From Desulfobulbus sp. (lineage in GTDB: Bacteria; Desulfobacterota; Desulfobulbia; Desulfobulbales; Desulfobulbaceae): 64,000 nt of DNA. This document shows positions 26,649-37,268 of this stretch, piece after piece. The notes beneath the pieces were generated by a model. The model ran no database searches, had not been told where the DNA came from, and saw only the letters and a list, made by a program, of their open reading frames with translations. The stretch covers positions 1 through 64,000 of the forward strand of contig JAITGO010000017.1 in NCBI GenBank assembly GCA_031280615.1. Direction: 5' to 3'. The first letter of the stretch is position 1. Every line of letters starts with the position of its first letter. The translations under genes were made by a program, and so were the position numbers.

Positions 26649-28832
26649 GTGCCGCCAATTCGAGCCATGTCGGATATCAAGCCACTTCTTTCGCTCGCCT
26701 CGGCCTATCTCACCGAGATCGACCTGGCGCCGCTGACCAAGGCCTACGAATTCATCTGCGAACGGCACGACGGCCAACGCTACGTGACCGGCGAGCTGTA
26801 TGTCGATCATCTTCTGGCCGTGGCCTCGACCCTGGCCTCGATGAAGCTCGACCTGGACACCATTGTCGCCGGATTGCTTCATGGCGTCATCAAGGAGCAG
26901 GTCGGCACCCAGGACGAACTGAAGAAGAAATTCGGCGAAACCGTCGCCAACATCGTCAACGGCGCCAGCCGAATCACCAATGTCCGCTACAATTCCCAAC
27001 TGGCCCACGAAGCGGAGAATATCCGCAAGCTGCTGCTGGCCATGGGCGCCGACATCCGGGTGCTGTTGGTCAAGCTGGCCGACCGCCTGCAGGACATGCT
27101 CAACCTCGACGCGGTCGACGAGGAGGAGCGACGGATCAAGGCACGGGAGACCATGGACCTGTACGCGCCGCTGGCCAGCCGGATCGGGATCGAGTGGATC
27201 AAGCGCGAGCTGGAGGATCTCTCCTTCAAGTATCTCCTGCCGGCGGAATACGCCGACCTGACCGGCCACCTGGAAAGCACCCTCGACGATCGCCAGGCCT
27301 ATGTCGACGAGGTGACCGGCATCCTCCTGGCCAAGCTCCGGGCCAACAAGATCGAACCGGTCCGGCTCATCGGCCGGCCCAAGCACATGTATTCGATCTA
27401 CAAGAAGCTGATGGCCCAGAAGATCCCGCTCGAGCGGGTCTACGACAAGGTGGCCTTCCGCATCATCGTCCGCACGGTCAAGGAATGCTACCAGGCGCTG
27501 GGCATAGTCCATGCCGACTGGACGCCGGTCCCCGGCCGGATCAAGGATTGGATCAGCGCGCCTAAGTCGAACAATTACCAGTCGTTGCACACCACGGTGG
27601 CCGGTCCGCTGGGCCAGTTCATCGAGATCCAGATCCGGACCGAGGAGATGGACCGGGTCGCCCAGGAGGGCGTGGCCGCCCATTGGGCTTACAAGGAAGG
27701 GCAGAAGATCACCGGCGGCGATGCCCGGCTGTTCAAGGATTTGAAGCGGCTGGTGCAATCCCTGCAGGAAGTCGAGGACCCCAACGAGTTCATGGAGTCG
27801 GTGCGGGGCGAACTGTTCGAGCCCGATGTCTTCGCCCTGACGCCCACCGGCGAGGTCCGGGAACTGCCACGGGGCAGTACGCCGATCGATTTTGCCTACG
27901 CCATCCACACCGCGATCGGCGACACCTGCGTCGGCGCCAAGGTCAACGGCCAGATCGTCCAGCTCAAGCATGAGCTGCAGAGCGGCGACATCGTCGAAAT
28001 TCTCACCCAGAAGAACCAGCATCCCCGCCGCGCCTGGCTGCAACTGATCAAGACCAGCCGGGCCCGGACCCGGATTCGCCAGTATCTCAGGCGCGAGGAA
28101 AAGGAGCGTTCGCTCAAACTGGGCCGCGAGATCTGCGAGCGGGAACTGAAGAAGTACGATGTCAATTTCCGCGGCCTGCTCAAGAGCGGCCACCTGCGCC
28201 TGCTGCTCAAGCAGCTCAACTGCCAGTCCCTGGAGGAGTTGCTGGTGCGGGTGGGCAACGGTTCCATCACCGTGCCCCACCTGGTGCGGACCCTGCAGCC
28301 CGAGGAGTTCCGCGAGGCCGAGGAAAAAAGACGCATGGCGGAAATGGTCGAGCGGGCCCAGCGCGCGGCCGGGGAACACCGCTCCACCGCCTTTCGGCGC
28401 AATGCCATCGACATCGACGGCGTCGACGGCATGTTGGTCAAGGTGAGCCAGTGCTGCCATCCGGTCCCGGGCGACCCGATCATCGGCTTCATCACCACCG
28501 GCACCGGCATCTCCATCCACCGCACCGATTGCCACAACCTGTTGGCCACCGATCCCAAACGCTGGCTGGAGGTTTCCTGGGCCGGAACGCCGCAAACCTC
28601 GCACCGGGCCGGCTTGCGCATCCGGGCCGAGAACCGGAAGAGCATCCTGGCCGAGATCAGCGCCGCCATCAGTGCCGACGATGCCGATATCGTCGAACTG
28701 AACGCCCGCACCACGGTGGAGAACATCGCCGAGCTCGACGTCCTGCTCAACGTGGTGAATCTCAAGCATTTGCAGACCTTGCAACAGCACCTTTTGCAGA
28801 TGCCCGAGGTGATCGAGGTTCGGCGCCGGTAG
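26649..28832 (+). CDS. relA: RelA/SpoT-type (p)ppGpp synthetase with degenerate hydrolase domain
   Basis: A 727-residue long RSH protein that makes the starvation alarmone (p)ppGpp. Order: pseudo-HD domain (about 40-190), synthetase (230-370, RPKHMYSIYKKL, YDKVAFRIIV, FIEIQIRTEEMDRVAQEG), TGS (about 395-460), Cys-containing zinc-finger/RIS region (VSQCCHPVPGD) and ACT (655-725). His54, His78 and Asp145 remain, but the HD Asp is Gly79 and the following Glu-Asp pair is Lys82-Glu83, so hydrolysis is probably lost. GTG 26649 has GGGAGGT upstream; ATG 26667 is an alternative. Confidence 0.92.
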   Translation: MPPIRAMSDIKPLLSLASAYLTEIDLAPLTKAYEFICERHDGQRYVTGELYVDHLLAVASTLASMKLDLDTIVAGLLHGVIKEQVGTQDELKKKFGETVANIVNGASRITNVRYNSQLAHEAENIRKLLLAMGADIRVLLVKLADRLQDMLNLDAVDEEERRIKARETMDLYAPLASRIGIEWIKRELEDLSFKYLLPAEYADLTGHLESTLDDRQAYVDEVTGILLAKLRANKIEPVRLIGRPKHMYSIYKKLMAQKIPLERVYDKVAFRIIVRTVKECYQALGIVHADWTPVPGRIKDWISAPKSNNYQSLHTTVAGPLGQFIEIQIRTEEMDRVAQEGVAAHWAYKEGQKITGGDARLFKDLKRLVQSLQEVEDPNEFMESVRGELFEPDVFALTPTGEVRELPRGSTPIDFAYAIHTAIGDTCVGAKVNGQIVQLKHELQSGDIVEILTQKNQHPRRAWLQLIKTSRARTRIRQYLRREEKERSLKLGREICERELKKYDVNFRGLLKSGHLRLLLKQLNCQSLEELLVRVGNGSITVPHLVRTLQPEEFREAEEKRRMAEMVERAQRAAGEHRSTAFRRNAIDIDGVDGMLVKVSQCCHPVPGDPIIGFITTGTGISIHRTDCHNLLATDPKRWLEVSWAGTPQTSHRAGLRIRAENRKSILAEISAAISADDADIVELNARTTVENIAELDVLLNVVNLKHLQTLQQHLLQMPEVIEVRRR

Positions 28833-28871
28833 CAGCGGTGCGGAACGCGAGGAGACTGAACGGAGCCCACC

Positions 28872-29321
28872 ATGTCATCGGCGTTGTGCGAGGTCTGCGG
28901 CAATGAACTCGAATGCGGCCTCGGCCAATGTCCCTATTGCCAGGCGCCCTGCGTGCCCGGCAGGATGGGTGCCGCCGGCCCCTTCCATCGGGTGGTCAAC
29001 CTGGAGAAGGGCATGCCGCTGGTCCAGCAGGCGCTCGACCGGCTGGAGGTGACCGTTACCGCTGCTGGCAGCCAGGGATACAAGGCGCTTACCCTGATCC
29101 ATGGCTACGGCTCCAGCGGCACCGGCGGGGCCATAAAGGCCGCGGTCCAACGCCAGTTGCAGTTCTTGCGCCTGCAGGGCAGGATCAAGGAGATCGTGCC
29201 CGGCGAGGAATTCGAGGGCCGTTCCAAACGCGGCAGGCATCTGCTGCGCCGCTTTCCTTTTCTGGCCGACCATCGCGACCTCAATCGCGCCAACCCCGGC
29301 ATCACCCTGGTCATTCTCTAA
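28872..29321 (+). CDS. Smr-domain protein with N-terminal zinc ribbon
   Basis: A 149-residue protein. The first 30 residues hold CEVCGNELECGLGQCPYCQA, a likely zinc ribbon (Cys6/9 and 20/23). Residues about 45-125 match the Smr (MutS-related) domain, including the second motif HGYGSSGTGGAIK, but the usual LDLHG motif is replaced by VNLEKG. Smr domains are often endonucleases or RNA-binding modules. Function here is unknown; it lies 39 bases after relA and 54 before rph, possibly in the same transcript. Confidence 0.75.
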   Translation: MSSALCEVCGNELECGLGQCPYCQAPCVPGRMGAAGPFHRVVNLEKGMPLVQQALDRLEVTVTAAGSQGYKALTLIHGYGSSGTGGAIKAAVQRQLQFLRLQGRIKEIVPGEEFEGRSKRGRHLLRRFPFLADHRDLNRANPGITLVIL

Positions 29322-29375
29322 TCCCGGACTTGCCGGCGATTTTCCAAACCTCTATTCACCAACAACGGAGAAACC

Positions 29376-30089
29376 ATGCGCAATGGTCATCGTCTTGCCA
29401 ACGGCCTGCGGCCGGTTGGCATCGAATACGGCGTCCAGCCCCACGCCGACGGCTCGGTCCTGATCCGGATGGGCCACACCCACGTGCTGTGCGGCGTGAC
29501 CGTCGAAGAGAGGGTTCCGCCCTTTTTGAAGGATCGGGGCCAGGGATGGATCACCGCCGAATACGGCATGCTGCCCTGCGCCACCCACAGCCGAGGGAGA
29601 CGGGAGGCCGTATCCGGGTTGTCCGGCCGGACCCATGAGATTCAGCGCCTGATCGGCCGTTCCCTGCGGATGATGGTTGACTTGCGGCTTTTGGGGGAAC
29701 ACACCCTCCGGGTCGATTGCGATGTGCTCAATGCCGATGGCGGCACCCGTTGCGCCTCGATCACCGGGGGGGCCTTGGCAGTACGGATGGCGTTGGGGAA
29801 GATGGTGGCCCAGGGCAAGCTGGCCTCCATGCCGCCGCTGTTGCCGGTGGCGGCCGTCAGCGCCGGAGTGGTCGGCGGGCAGCCGGTGCTGGATCTGGAA
29901 TACAGCGAGGATTCGAGCGCCGATGTCGACGCCAACTTCGTCATGAGCGGCGATGGGCGCTGGATCGAAGTGCAAACCACGGCCGAGGGCGCCCCTTTCA
30001 GGCCCGAACTGTTCACGACCATGGCGGCGCTGGCCACCGAAGGCATCGGCCAATTGCTGATGCTGTGGGATCGGGAAGGCTGGCGGTAA
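29376..30089 (+). CDS. rph: Ribonuclease PH
   Basis: A 237-residue phosphorolytic 3'-5' exoribonuclease that trims tRNA precursors. It begins [20 protein letters not shown]; the phosphate-binding region [20 protein letters not shown] is intact, and the RNase PH fold extends to [28 protein letters not shown] precedes ATG 29376. It ends the long plus-strand block, tail-to-tail with the Nudix gene, with a 39-base gap lacking a strong terminator. Confidence 0.96.
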   Translation: MRNGHRLANGLRPVGIEYGVQPHADGSVLIRMGHTHVLCGVTVEERVPPFLKDRGQGWITAEYGMLPCATHSRGRREAVSGLSGRTHEIQRLIGRSLRMMVDLRLLGEHTLRVDCDVLNADGGTRCASITGGALAVRMALGKMVAQGKLASMPPLLPVAAVSAGVVGGQPVLDLEYSEDSSADVDANFVMSGDGRWIEVQTTAEGAPFRPELFTTMAALATEGIGQLLMLWDREGWR

Positions 30090-30128
30090 GCGTGTCCCGG
30101 AGACGGGCGGAAAACTCTTGGCCGCGGC

Positions 30129-30641
30129 TCATCCCCTCCGGTTGCGCGGCAGGAGCCGGAGCAGGGCCAAACCGTCCGGGGTGACCGGTTCCGTCCGGTT
30201 CAGCACCTCGATCTGGTCGAGATCGATGAATCGGCCGTAGTCGATTTCCTCCTCCTGCAAAATGAAGGGGCCCTCGCTGACGCAGGAAAAAATACGGCCC
30301 CACACCCGATTGCCGTCCTCCTCGAAATACTGGTCGAACAAATGGGCCAGCTTGACCCCGGCCAGTCCCAGTTCCTCCCGCAGCTCCCGCTGCGCCGACT
30401 CCAGATAGGGTTCGCCGGCCTGCACCACGCCTCCGGCGGCCAGATCCCAGTATCCCGGATAGATATCCTTGGTGAGGGTCCGCTTCTGGATGAACAGCTG
30501 CCCCTCGCGATTGAACACCAGCACATAGGAGGCCCGATGGATTAGATTCTGCTGGCGCATGATCCGGCGGGTGACCGCGCCGATGGGGTTGTTGTCCTGG
30601 TCGACGATCTCGACCAGTTCTTCGGCGGGATGGGTGAACAC
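30129..30641 (-). CDS. Nudix hydrolase, YfcD-like
   Basis: A 170-residue Nudix protein. The Nudix box is complete (GGVVQAGEPYLESAQRELRE then ELG), between about residues 70 and 92. The flanks EIVDQDNNPIGAVTRRIMRQ and RASYVLVFNREGQLFIQKRT are typical of the YfcD/IPP-isomerase-like subgroup, whose substrates are poorly known. I chose GTG at 30641 because CCCAGGAGACAG lies upstream on this strand; a longer frame to 30743 would run into rlmKL and adds only low-complexity residues. It follows rlmKL, probably in one transcript. Confidence 0.85.
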   Translation of the reverse strand: MFTHPAEELVEIVDQDNNPIGAVTRRIMRQQNLIHRASYVLVFNREGQLFIQKRTLTKDIYPGYWDLAAGGVVQAGEPYLESAQRELREELGLAGVKLAHLFDQYFEEDGNRVWGRIFSCVSEGPFILQEEEIDYGRFIDLDQIEVLNRTEPVTPDGLALLRLLPRNRRG

Positions 30642-30669
30642 GGCGTCTGTCTCCTGGGAAGAAGAGGGA

Positions 30670-32847
30670 TCAGGGGCGATGGCGGAATTCCCAGCAGCGG
30701 TGAATGCGGCGGTTGCGCTGGAAGTCGAAGGGGATGGTCTCATCGCTGATCTCCCGGACCTCGAAATCGCGGCCCAGCGATTCCTCCAGAACGAATTTGC
30801 GGAAATTGTTGGAGAACAGCAACAGGCCGTCCTTGGCCAGCCGCTGCATGGCCAGGCGGAGCAGGGTGGGGTGATCTTTCTGGATATCGAAGAGCAGCTT
30901 GCGGTGCCGGGAGTTGGAGAAGGTGGGCGGGTCGATGAAGATCAGGCCGTATCGCTCCCGGGCGCGTTGCAGCCACTCCAGACAGTCGGCCTCGACCAGC
31001 TGGTGCTGCGGCCCGCCAAAGCCGTTGAGCGCCAGGTTGGCCCGAGCCCTGGCGATATAGGCATCCGAGATGTCGACCGTGGTGGTGGAGGTGGCCCCGC
31101 CCATGGCCGCGTAAACCGTGGCCGTGCCGGTATAGGCGAACAGGTTGAGAAAGGTCTTGCCCTGGGCAAGTACGCCCAGCCGCTCCCTGGTCAGGCGGTG
31201 GTCGAGAAACAAGCCGGTATCGAGATAGTCGGTGAAGTTGACCAGAAAGCGGCATCCCCCCTCGCGGACCTCGTGGAGCGTTCCGCCTCCCTCTTTTTTC
31301 TGGTACTGCTGCGCCCCCTTCTGCTTTTTCCGGGTCTTGATGAACAACCGGCTGCGCGGCGCGTCGAAGACGGCGCGGATGACCTGGAGGGCCTGGGCGA
31401 ACCGCTGCTCCGCCTTGGCCGGATCGACGGAGGCCGGCGGCGCATATTCCTGGACATGCACCCATTCCTCGTAGAGATCGACGGCCAGGTTGTATTCCGG
31501 CATGTCGGCGTCGTAGACCCGAAAGCAGGTGATTTGCTCTTCCTGGGCCCATCGCAACAAGGGTTCGCAGTTCTTGATCAGCCGGTTGGCGAAATCCTCG
31601 CCGGGCGTGCCGGCGGGCAGGGAAGCCGGGGTCCAGCGATGGATGGCTTGCTCCTGCAGGGTGTTTTCCCGGCCGGTCAGCAACTGGCACTTGAGCGGCC
31701 CGTTGAACAGCCGGTGCCGTTCCTGCCATTGCATGCCGGTCATTTCGGCCAGATCGGGATTGGCGGTGAAAAAGGCCAGGGTCCAACCCGCAAACTGGTC
31801 CCGGAAGGTCCGGCCCAGGCAGCGGTAGAGATACTTGACCGCCTCCTTCTCCGACAGCCGTTCGCCGTAGGGCGGGTTGGTCAGCAGGCAGCCGGCGGGC
31901 GCCGGGCTGTTGAGCCGGGCCAGCTGGCGCTGCTTGATGTCCACCACCTCGCGTAGGCCGGCGGCAATCACGTTCTTCCGGGCCGCGGCGACCACCTTGG
32001 GATCGGCGTCGTAGCCGATGAATTGCGGCCAGACCGCGGGCATGCCCCGGCTTTCCCGATCCACCGCCTCCTGCACCAACCGGTCCCAGAGCTGCGGGTC
32101 GTGCTTGTTCCAGGCCATGAATCCGAAGGTCTTGCGCAGTAGGCCGGGGGCGCTGTCGCTGAGCATCAGGGCCGCCTCGATGAGCAGGGTGCCGCTGCCG
32201 CACATCGGGTCGAGTAGCACCGGTTCGTCGCCGGCCCGGTCGAGCCAGCCGGAGAGCCGGACAATGGCGGCCGCCAGGGTCTCCTTCAAGGGAGCTTCGC
32301 CGCTGTCGACCCGGTAGCCGCGCCGGTGGAGGCTGTCGCCGGAAAGATCGAGGGACAGCGCGGCGCCGGTCCCCTGGACATGGAGGTGGAAGCGCAGGTC
32401 GGGATGCAGGGGATCCACGTCCGGCCGTTTGCCGAACCGCTTGCGGAACTGGTCGACAATGGCGTCCTTGACCCGGAGCGAGGCGAACTGGCTGTGGTTT
32501 ATGGCGGCGTTGACCAGGGTGGTGTGGACCGCAAAGGTCGATTTCCAGGTGAAATGGTCGTCCCAAAGGATGGTGCTGGCCTGCGCGTAGAGGGCGTCTG
32601 TGGTGGGGGCGTCGAACCGGGTCAACTCCAGGAGGATGCGCGAGGCAAAACGGGACCAGAGGCAGGCGCGGTAACCGGTTTCCAGACCGCCGCTCCAACT
32701 GACCGCTCCGGGATGGGTGGCGAGCGCCTCACCGCCGCACTGGACGATCTCCTCGCTGACCAGGGGTTCCAGGCCGAAGCCGCAGGTAGCCGTGAAACGC
32801 AGGGGCTGTTTTTTCTTTTTTCTGGCAGTGGTGGCGACGGGCTGCAT
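30670..32847 (-). CDS. rlmL: Bifunctional 23S rRNA methyltransferase RlmKL
   Basis: A 725-residue fusion of two SAM methyltransferases. The N-terminal half has a THUMP domain (about 45-165) and an RlmL part making m2G2445 (LLDPMCGSGTLLIEAALM; NPPYGERLSEKEAVKYLYR). The C-terminal half is RlmK, making m7G2069 (FLNLFAYTGTATVYAAMGGA; FIDPPTFSNS). The length agrees with the E. coli protein of 702. Start ATG 32847 is followed by a basic stretch (ARKKKKQP). The Nudix gene begins 28 bases after its stop. Confidence 0.95.
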   Translation of the reverse strand: MQPVATTARKKKKQPLRFTATCGFGLEPLVSEEIVQCGGEALATHPGAVSWSGGLETGYRACLWSRFASRILLELTRFDAPTTDALYAQASTILWDDHFTWKSTFAVHTTLVNAAINHSQFASLRVKDAIVDQFRKRFGKRPDVDPLHPDLRFHLHVQGTGAALSLDLSGDSLHRRGYRVDSGEAPLKETLAAAIVRLSGWLDRAGDEPVLLDPMCGSGTLLIEAALMLSDSAPGLLRKTFGFMAWNKHDPQLWDRLVQEAVDRESRGMPAVWPQFIGYDADPKVVAAARKNVIAAGLREVVDIKQRQLARLNSPAPAGCLLTNPPYGERLSEKEAVKYLYRCLGRTFRDQFAGWTLAFFTANPDLAEMTGMQWQERHRLFNGPLKCQLLTGRENTLQEQAIHRWTPASLPAGTPGEDFANRLIKNCEPLLRWAQEEQITCFRVYDADMPEYNLAVDLYEEWVHVQEYAPPASVDPAKAEQRFAQALQVIRAVFDAPRSRLFIKTRKKQKGAQQYQKKEGGGTLHEVREGGCRFLVNFTDYLDTGLFLDHRLTRERLGVLAQGKTFLNLFAYTGTATVYAAMGGATSTTTVDISDAYIARARANLALNGFGGPQHQLVEADCLEWLQRARERYGLIFIDPPTFSNSRHRKLLFDIQKDHPTLLRLAMQRLAKDGLLLFSNNFRKFVLEESLGRDFEVREISDETIPFDFQRNRRIHRCWEFRHRP

Positions 32848-33012
32848 GGACTCTCGCGGTGGCGGTTGAACGGAAGATGGCGGGGGATCGGCCGCGGGGC
32901 AAAATCGGCTTGCACCATAGCCAAACTCCGGTGGTAAGTAAACAACAACCAGGCGTTCGGGGTACCGGGCCAGGGCATTCGGTCCGAGCCCATGGCGAGG
33001 AGAAAGGCTGGC

Positions 33013-36000
33013 TCAGCCGGGCAAAGCCGGCCGCACCCTGCTCTTGACCATGAAATACAGCACCGGCACCGCCATCCGGCTGATGAGCAGCGAGGCGATC
33101 TCGCCGAACATCAACGAAATGGCCAGCCCCTGGAAGATGGGATCGGCCAGGATCACCGAGGCGCCGACCACCACCGCCAGCGCGGTCAGGAGCATGGGCC
33201 GGAAACGGATGGCGCCGGCTTCGACCACCGCCTGGGCCAAGGGCAGGCCGTGGCTTAAGCGCAGTTCGATGAAATCGACCAGGATGATCGAGTTGCGGAC
33301 CACGATGCCCGCCCCGGCCATGAAGCCGATCATCGAGGTGGCGGTGAAGAAGCCGCCCAGTGCCCAGTGGGCGGGCAGGATGCCGATCAGGGAAAAGGGG
33401 ATGGCGGCCATCACCACCAGGGGCGTGACATAGTCCTTGAACCAGCCCACCATCAGCATGTAGATCAGCACCATCACCACGCAGAAGGCCAGCCCCAGGT
33501 CGCGGAACACCTCCAGGGTGATGTGCCATTCGCCGTCCCATTTCATTGCCGGTTGATTTTCCAGAAACGGCCGGCTGAGATTGTAGATCGCCACCGGGCC
33601 GCTCGGGCCGCCGAATCGGTCGGCATTGAGCCCGTGCAGCCGCTGGTTCATCTCCAGGATGGGATAGACCGGGCTTTCGGCTGCGCCGGCCACATCGCCG
33701 GTGACGTAGATCACCGGCTTGAGATTTTTGCGGTAGATCGGCTGGTCCACCGGTTGCTCGCTCACCCGGACCAACTCCCTGAGCGGCACCAAGGGGGCAT
33801 GGGGATCGCCTCCGGCCCGCAGCGAGATGGCCAGCAGGTTGTCGACCCTGGCCCGTTGCGCCGGCGGCAGTTGCAGCACCATATCGATTTCTTCCTTGTC
33901 GCGGGGCTGATGGAACAGGTCGATTGAGCGGCCGGCCAGCCCCATGGTCACGGCTTGGGCGATTTGGCCCTCGGACAGTCCGTTTAGGGCCGCCTTTTCC
34001 TTGTCCACGGTCAGCACCAGTTTGTGGCGCTCCTGTTGCCGATACCAGTCGATGTCGACCACGCTGGCGGTGGTGGCGAAGATCTCCTTCACCTCGCGGG
34101 CCAGTTGCACCCGGCTGGCATCGTCCGGTCCGTAGATCTCGGCCACCAGGGTCTGGAGCACCGGCGGTCCGGGAGGCACTTCCGCTACGGCCACGGTGGC
34201 GCCGTATCGTGCGGCAATGCGGGCAAGGGCCGGGCGCATGCGTTTGGCGATGTCGTGGCTCTGGCGGTCGCGCGCGTCCCTGGCCTGGAGGTTGACCTGG
34301 ATGTCGGCCACGGTGGGCCCGGAGCGGAGAAAGTAATGGCGCACCAGGCCGTTGAAGTTGTAGGGCGAGGCGGTGCCGGCATAGACCTGGGTGTTGACCA
34401 CCTCCGGCGCCCGTTCCGCCTCTTTGGCCATTTCCAGGGCCACCCGGGCGGTCGTCTCCAAGGTCGAGCCCTCGGGCATGTCGAGGATAATCTGGAACTC
34501 GGACTTGTTGTCAAAGGGTAGCATCTTCACCTTGACCTTGCCGATCAGGACCAGCGAGCAGGCAAGCGCCAGCAGAGCCAGAATCAGAGCGAAGAAGCCC
34601 AGGCGCCAGCGGCTGTGGGCCAGCAGCGGGTCCATGATGCGGTGGTAGAGGCGGGTGAACCAATCGTCGGGGGCGTGGTCGTCGTCCCCCTGCACCCGGT
34701 TTTCCGGCTGGCGCAGAATGCGGATGGCGGCCCAGGGCGTGACCGTGAAGGCGATCAGCAGGGAAAAGACCATGGCCGCCGAGGCGCCGATGGGAATGGG
34801 ACGCATGTAAGGACCCATCAGCCCGCCGACAAAGGCCATGGGCAGGATGGCGGCGATCACCGCCCAGGTGGCGAGAATGGTGGGGTTGCCGACCTCGACC
34901 ACCGCGGCCACGGCAATGTCTTTGAGCGAGGCCAGCCGGCTGGCCTGTAGACGCAGGTGGCGGACAATGTTCTCGACCACGACGATGGCGTCGTCCACCA
35001 GGATGCCGATCGAAAAGATCAGGGCAAAGAGGGTGATCCGGTTGAGGGTGTAGCCGTAGAGATAGAACAGCAGCAGGGTGAGCGACAGGGTGGACGGGAT
35101 GGCCAGCAGGACAATGAGCGACTCGCGCCAGCCGAGAAAAAGGAGGATCAGCACGGCCACCCCGAACACCGCGATGCCCATGTGGAGCAGCAGTTCGTTC
35201 GATTTCTCGGCCGCGGTCGCGCCGTAGTCGCGGGTGACGCTCACCGTCACCTCGGGCGGGATGAGCGTGCCCTTGAGGCTTTCCACCTTGCGCAGGACCG
35301 TCTCGACCACCTGGACAGCGTTGGCGCCCGGCCGCTTGGCCACCGACAGGGTCACCGCCGCTTTGGGGTTTCCGTCCCGGCTGCCGAAGAGGACATGGGA
35401 CTGCGGTTCTTCCGGACCGTCGGTCACCGTGGCCACCTCGCCCAGGTAGACCGGCGCCCCGCCGTGCACACCGACCACGATCCGTTCGGCCTCCGCAGCC
35501 GACTGGAGAAACAGGCCAGTCTGCACCGAGATCTCGGCATTGGCGGCGCGCAGGATGCCGGAGTGCGACTGGCTGTTGGCCTGTTGCAGGCGGAGTTCCA
35601 GATCGGCCGGGCTCAGGTTGCGGGCCGTCAGCAGCAACGGATCGAACTGGACCCGCAATTGTCGCCGGGTGCCGCCGATCAGTTTGGTTTCGGCCACTTC
35701 GAAGATCGACTTGATCGCATCGTCCACTTCGGCGGCCAGGCGGCGGAGGGTGAAGTGGTCGTAGGAGGCCGAATGGAATGTCAGGGCCAGAATCGGGACA
35801 TCGTCGATGGTGTGCGGCTTGATCAGCGGCAGCGACACCCCGGGCGGAATCCGGTCGAAGTTGGTCTGCAGCTTCTGGTTGAGGCTGACGATCGCCTTTT
35901 CGAAATCCTCGCCCACGTAGAAGCGGGCGATCAACAGGCACTGGCCGGGCATGGAAGTCGAGTAGATGTATTCGACGCCCGGCAGCTCGTAGAGCAGCTT

Positions 36001-36240
36001 TTCCATGAGAATGGCCAGCCGTTGCTCGACTTCCTTGGCCGAGGCGCCGGGCATGGTCACCATCACGTCGATCATCGGCACCTTGATCTGCGGCTCTTCC
36101 TCGCGGGGCAGCAGGGTCAGGGCCAGCAGGCCGAGGAGCAGGGAGGCGACCAGGCCGATCGGGGTCAGCTTCGAATCGACAAAGGTTGCGGCCAACCGGC
36201 CGGCAAAGCCCGGTGCGGCCGGATGTTGTTTCCCGTTCAT
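33013..36240 (-). CDS. RND efflux pump, inner-membrane subunit
   Basis: A 1075-residue RND transporter, expected to form a trimer that exports substrates with proton uptake. Twelve membrane segments can be inferred; TM4 carries [16 protein letters not shown] with the Asp-Asp pair of proton relays, and two large periplasmic loops follow TM1 and TM7. The DD motif fits the drug/hydrophobe (HAE-like) type better than the heavy-metal CzcA type. Substrate cannot be deduced. Its ATG overlaps the stop of the adaptor gene by four bases. Confidence 0.93.
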   Translation of the reverse strand: MNGKQHPAAPGFAGRLAATFVDSKLTPIGLVASLLLGLLALTLLPREEEPQIKVPMIDVMVTMPGASAKEVEQRLAILMEKLLYELPGVEYIYSTSMPGQCLLIARFYVGEDFEKAIVSLNQKLQTNFDRIPPGVSLPLIKPHTIDDVPILALTFHSASYDHFTLRRLAAEVDDAIKSIFEVAETKLIGGTRRQLRVQFDPLLLTARNLSPADLELRLQQANSQSHSGILRAANAEISVQTGLFLQSAAEAERIVVGVHGGAPVYLGEVATVTDGPEEPQSHVLFGSRDGNPKAAVTLSVAKRPGANAVQVVETVLRKVESLKGTLIPPEVTVSVTRDYGATAAEKSNELLLHMGIAVFGVAVLILLFLGWRESLIVLLAIPSTLSLTLLLFYLYGYTLNRITLFALIFSIGILVDDAIVVVENIVRHLRLQASRLASLKDIAVAAVVEVGNPTILATWAVIAAILPMAFVGGLMGPYMRPIPIGASAAMVFSLLIAFTVTPWAAIRILRQPENRVQGDDDHAPDDWFTRLYHRIMDPLLAHSRWRLGFFALILALLALACSLVLIGKVKVKMLPFDNKSEFQIILDMPEGSTLETTARVALEMAKEAERAPEVVNTQVYAGTASPYNFNGLVRHYFLRSGPTVADIQVNLQARDARDRQSHDIAKRMRPALARIAARYGATVAVAEVPPGPPVLQTLVAEIYGPDDASRVQLAREVKEIFATTASVVDIDWYRQQERHKLVLTVDKEKAALNGLSEGQIAQAVTMGLAGRSIDLFHQPRDKEEIDMVLQLPPAQRARVDNLLAISLRAGGDPHAPLVPLRELVRVSEQPVDQPIYRKNLKPVIYVTGDVAGAAESPVYPILEMNQRLHGLNADRFGGPSGPVAIYNLSRPFLENQPAMKWDGEWHITLEVFRDLGLAFCVVMVLIYMLMVGWFKDYVTPLVVMAAIPFSLIGILPAHWALGGFFTATSMIGFMAGAGIVVRNSIILVDFIELRLSHGLPLAQAVVEAGAIRFRPMLLTALAVVVGASVILADPIFQGLAISLMFGEIASLLISRMAVPVLYFMVKSRVRPALPG

Positions 36241-37265
36241 GGCCGGACCTGCAGCGGTTGCCCGTCCACCAACAGCCGGTTGTTGTCGGTGGCCACGGTT
36301 TCGCCGCCGTCAAGGCCGGAGAGAATCTCGACCATGCCGTCGCGGCGTATGCCAGTCCGCACCAGGCGCAGACTGGCACGGCCGTCGGCGACCGCGAAAA
36401 CCCGGTCCAGCTGTCCACTCGGGACAACGGCGCTCTCCGGCACCAGCAGGGCCCGGACGTTGGGACCGGCAACGAACAGGCGGGCGAATTGTCCGGGACG
36501 CAGGCCGGGGTCCGGAGGCAGATTGAGGATCACCGATGCGGTGCGCGATTGCGGGTCAACCGCGGGCGCGACCTCGGCAACCGTGGCCCGGCCACTCGTC
36601 CCGGCCGCTTCCACCTGGACCGTGAGCACATCCCCCGGATGTATCCCCTGGACCAGGCTCTCCGGCACGGCGGAGCGCACCTGCAAGGTCCGCAGGTTCT
36701 CCACCTGGAGCAGCACGGTTCCCGGAGTGGCGAGGTCGCCGACCTGGGCGTTTTTCCCGGTCACCACCCCGTCGAAGGGAGCGGTGATGGCGGTATAACC
36801 GAGCATGGTCTTGGCCTCCCGGTAGCCGGCCTGGGCCATGGCGAACTGATCGGCCATGGATTTGACCGTCTCCGGGGTGGATGCGTGCTTGGCCAGCAGG
36901 TTCTGTTCCCGTTCCAGATTGCGCCGGGCCTGGTTCAGCAAGGCCTCGGCCTGGTTCAGCCGGGCGGCGATTTCCCCGGCGTTGATGGCCACCAGCAACT
37001 GGCCCGCCTTCACCGCGGAACCGAGAACCACCGGAATGTCCGCGATCGTCCCGGTGATCTTGGCGGCAATGGCGGCCCGCTCGGCGGCCTGGACCGTGCC
37101 GGCCACTTCGATCGGAGCCGGGAGCTCCCGCTCACTCACCCGCGCCACCGTGACCTCGACCGGCTGAATGGATTCTTCGGCCCTGGCCGAGGCGGCGAAG
37201 CACAGCGGCAGCGTGCTCAGCAGCAGGACAACAACAAATGGACGCGCCATGCGATTGCTTGCCAT
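36237..37265 (-). CDS. RND efflux membrane-fusion (adaptor) protein
   Basis: A 342-residue periplasmic adaptor linking the RND pump to the outer-membrane channel. A signal peptide is visible ([20 protein letters not shown], cleavage near ASARAEE). The barrel-sandwich hybrid halves are at about 60-90 and 160-195 ([20 protein letters not shown]), separated by an alpha-hairpin with coiled-coil character. ATG 37265 is used; a second ATG at 37250 would start closer to the signal peptide. Order tolC-adaptor-pump is typical. Confidence 0.92.
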   Translation of the reverse strand: MASNRMARPFVVVLLLSTLPLCFAASARAEESIQPVEVTVARVSERELPAPIEVAGTVQAAERAAIAAKITGTIADIPVVLGSAVKAGQLLVAINAGEIAARLNQAEALLNQARRNLEREQNLLAKHASTPETVKSMADQFAMAQAGYREAKTMLGYTAITAPFDGVVTGKNAQVGDLATPGTVLLQVENLRTLQVRSAVPESLVQGIHPGDVLTVQVEAAGTSGRATVAEVAPAVDPQSRTASVILNLPPDPGLRPGQFARLFVAGPNVRALLVPESAVVPSGQLDRVFAVADGRASLRLVRTGIRRDGMVEILSGLDGGETVATDNNRLLVDGQPLQVRP

Positions 37266-37268
37266 GAA

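Noticed and set aside
26523..28790. 755-codon minus-strand frame across relA
   Set aside because: Antisense shadow of relA, no domain recognisable.
30642..30743. Extended Nudix start overlapping rlmKL
   Set aside because: Overlaps the rlmKL coding end by 74 bases and gives Ser/Ala/Pro-rich residues; GTG 30641 has AGGAG at proper distance.
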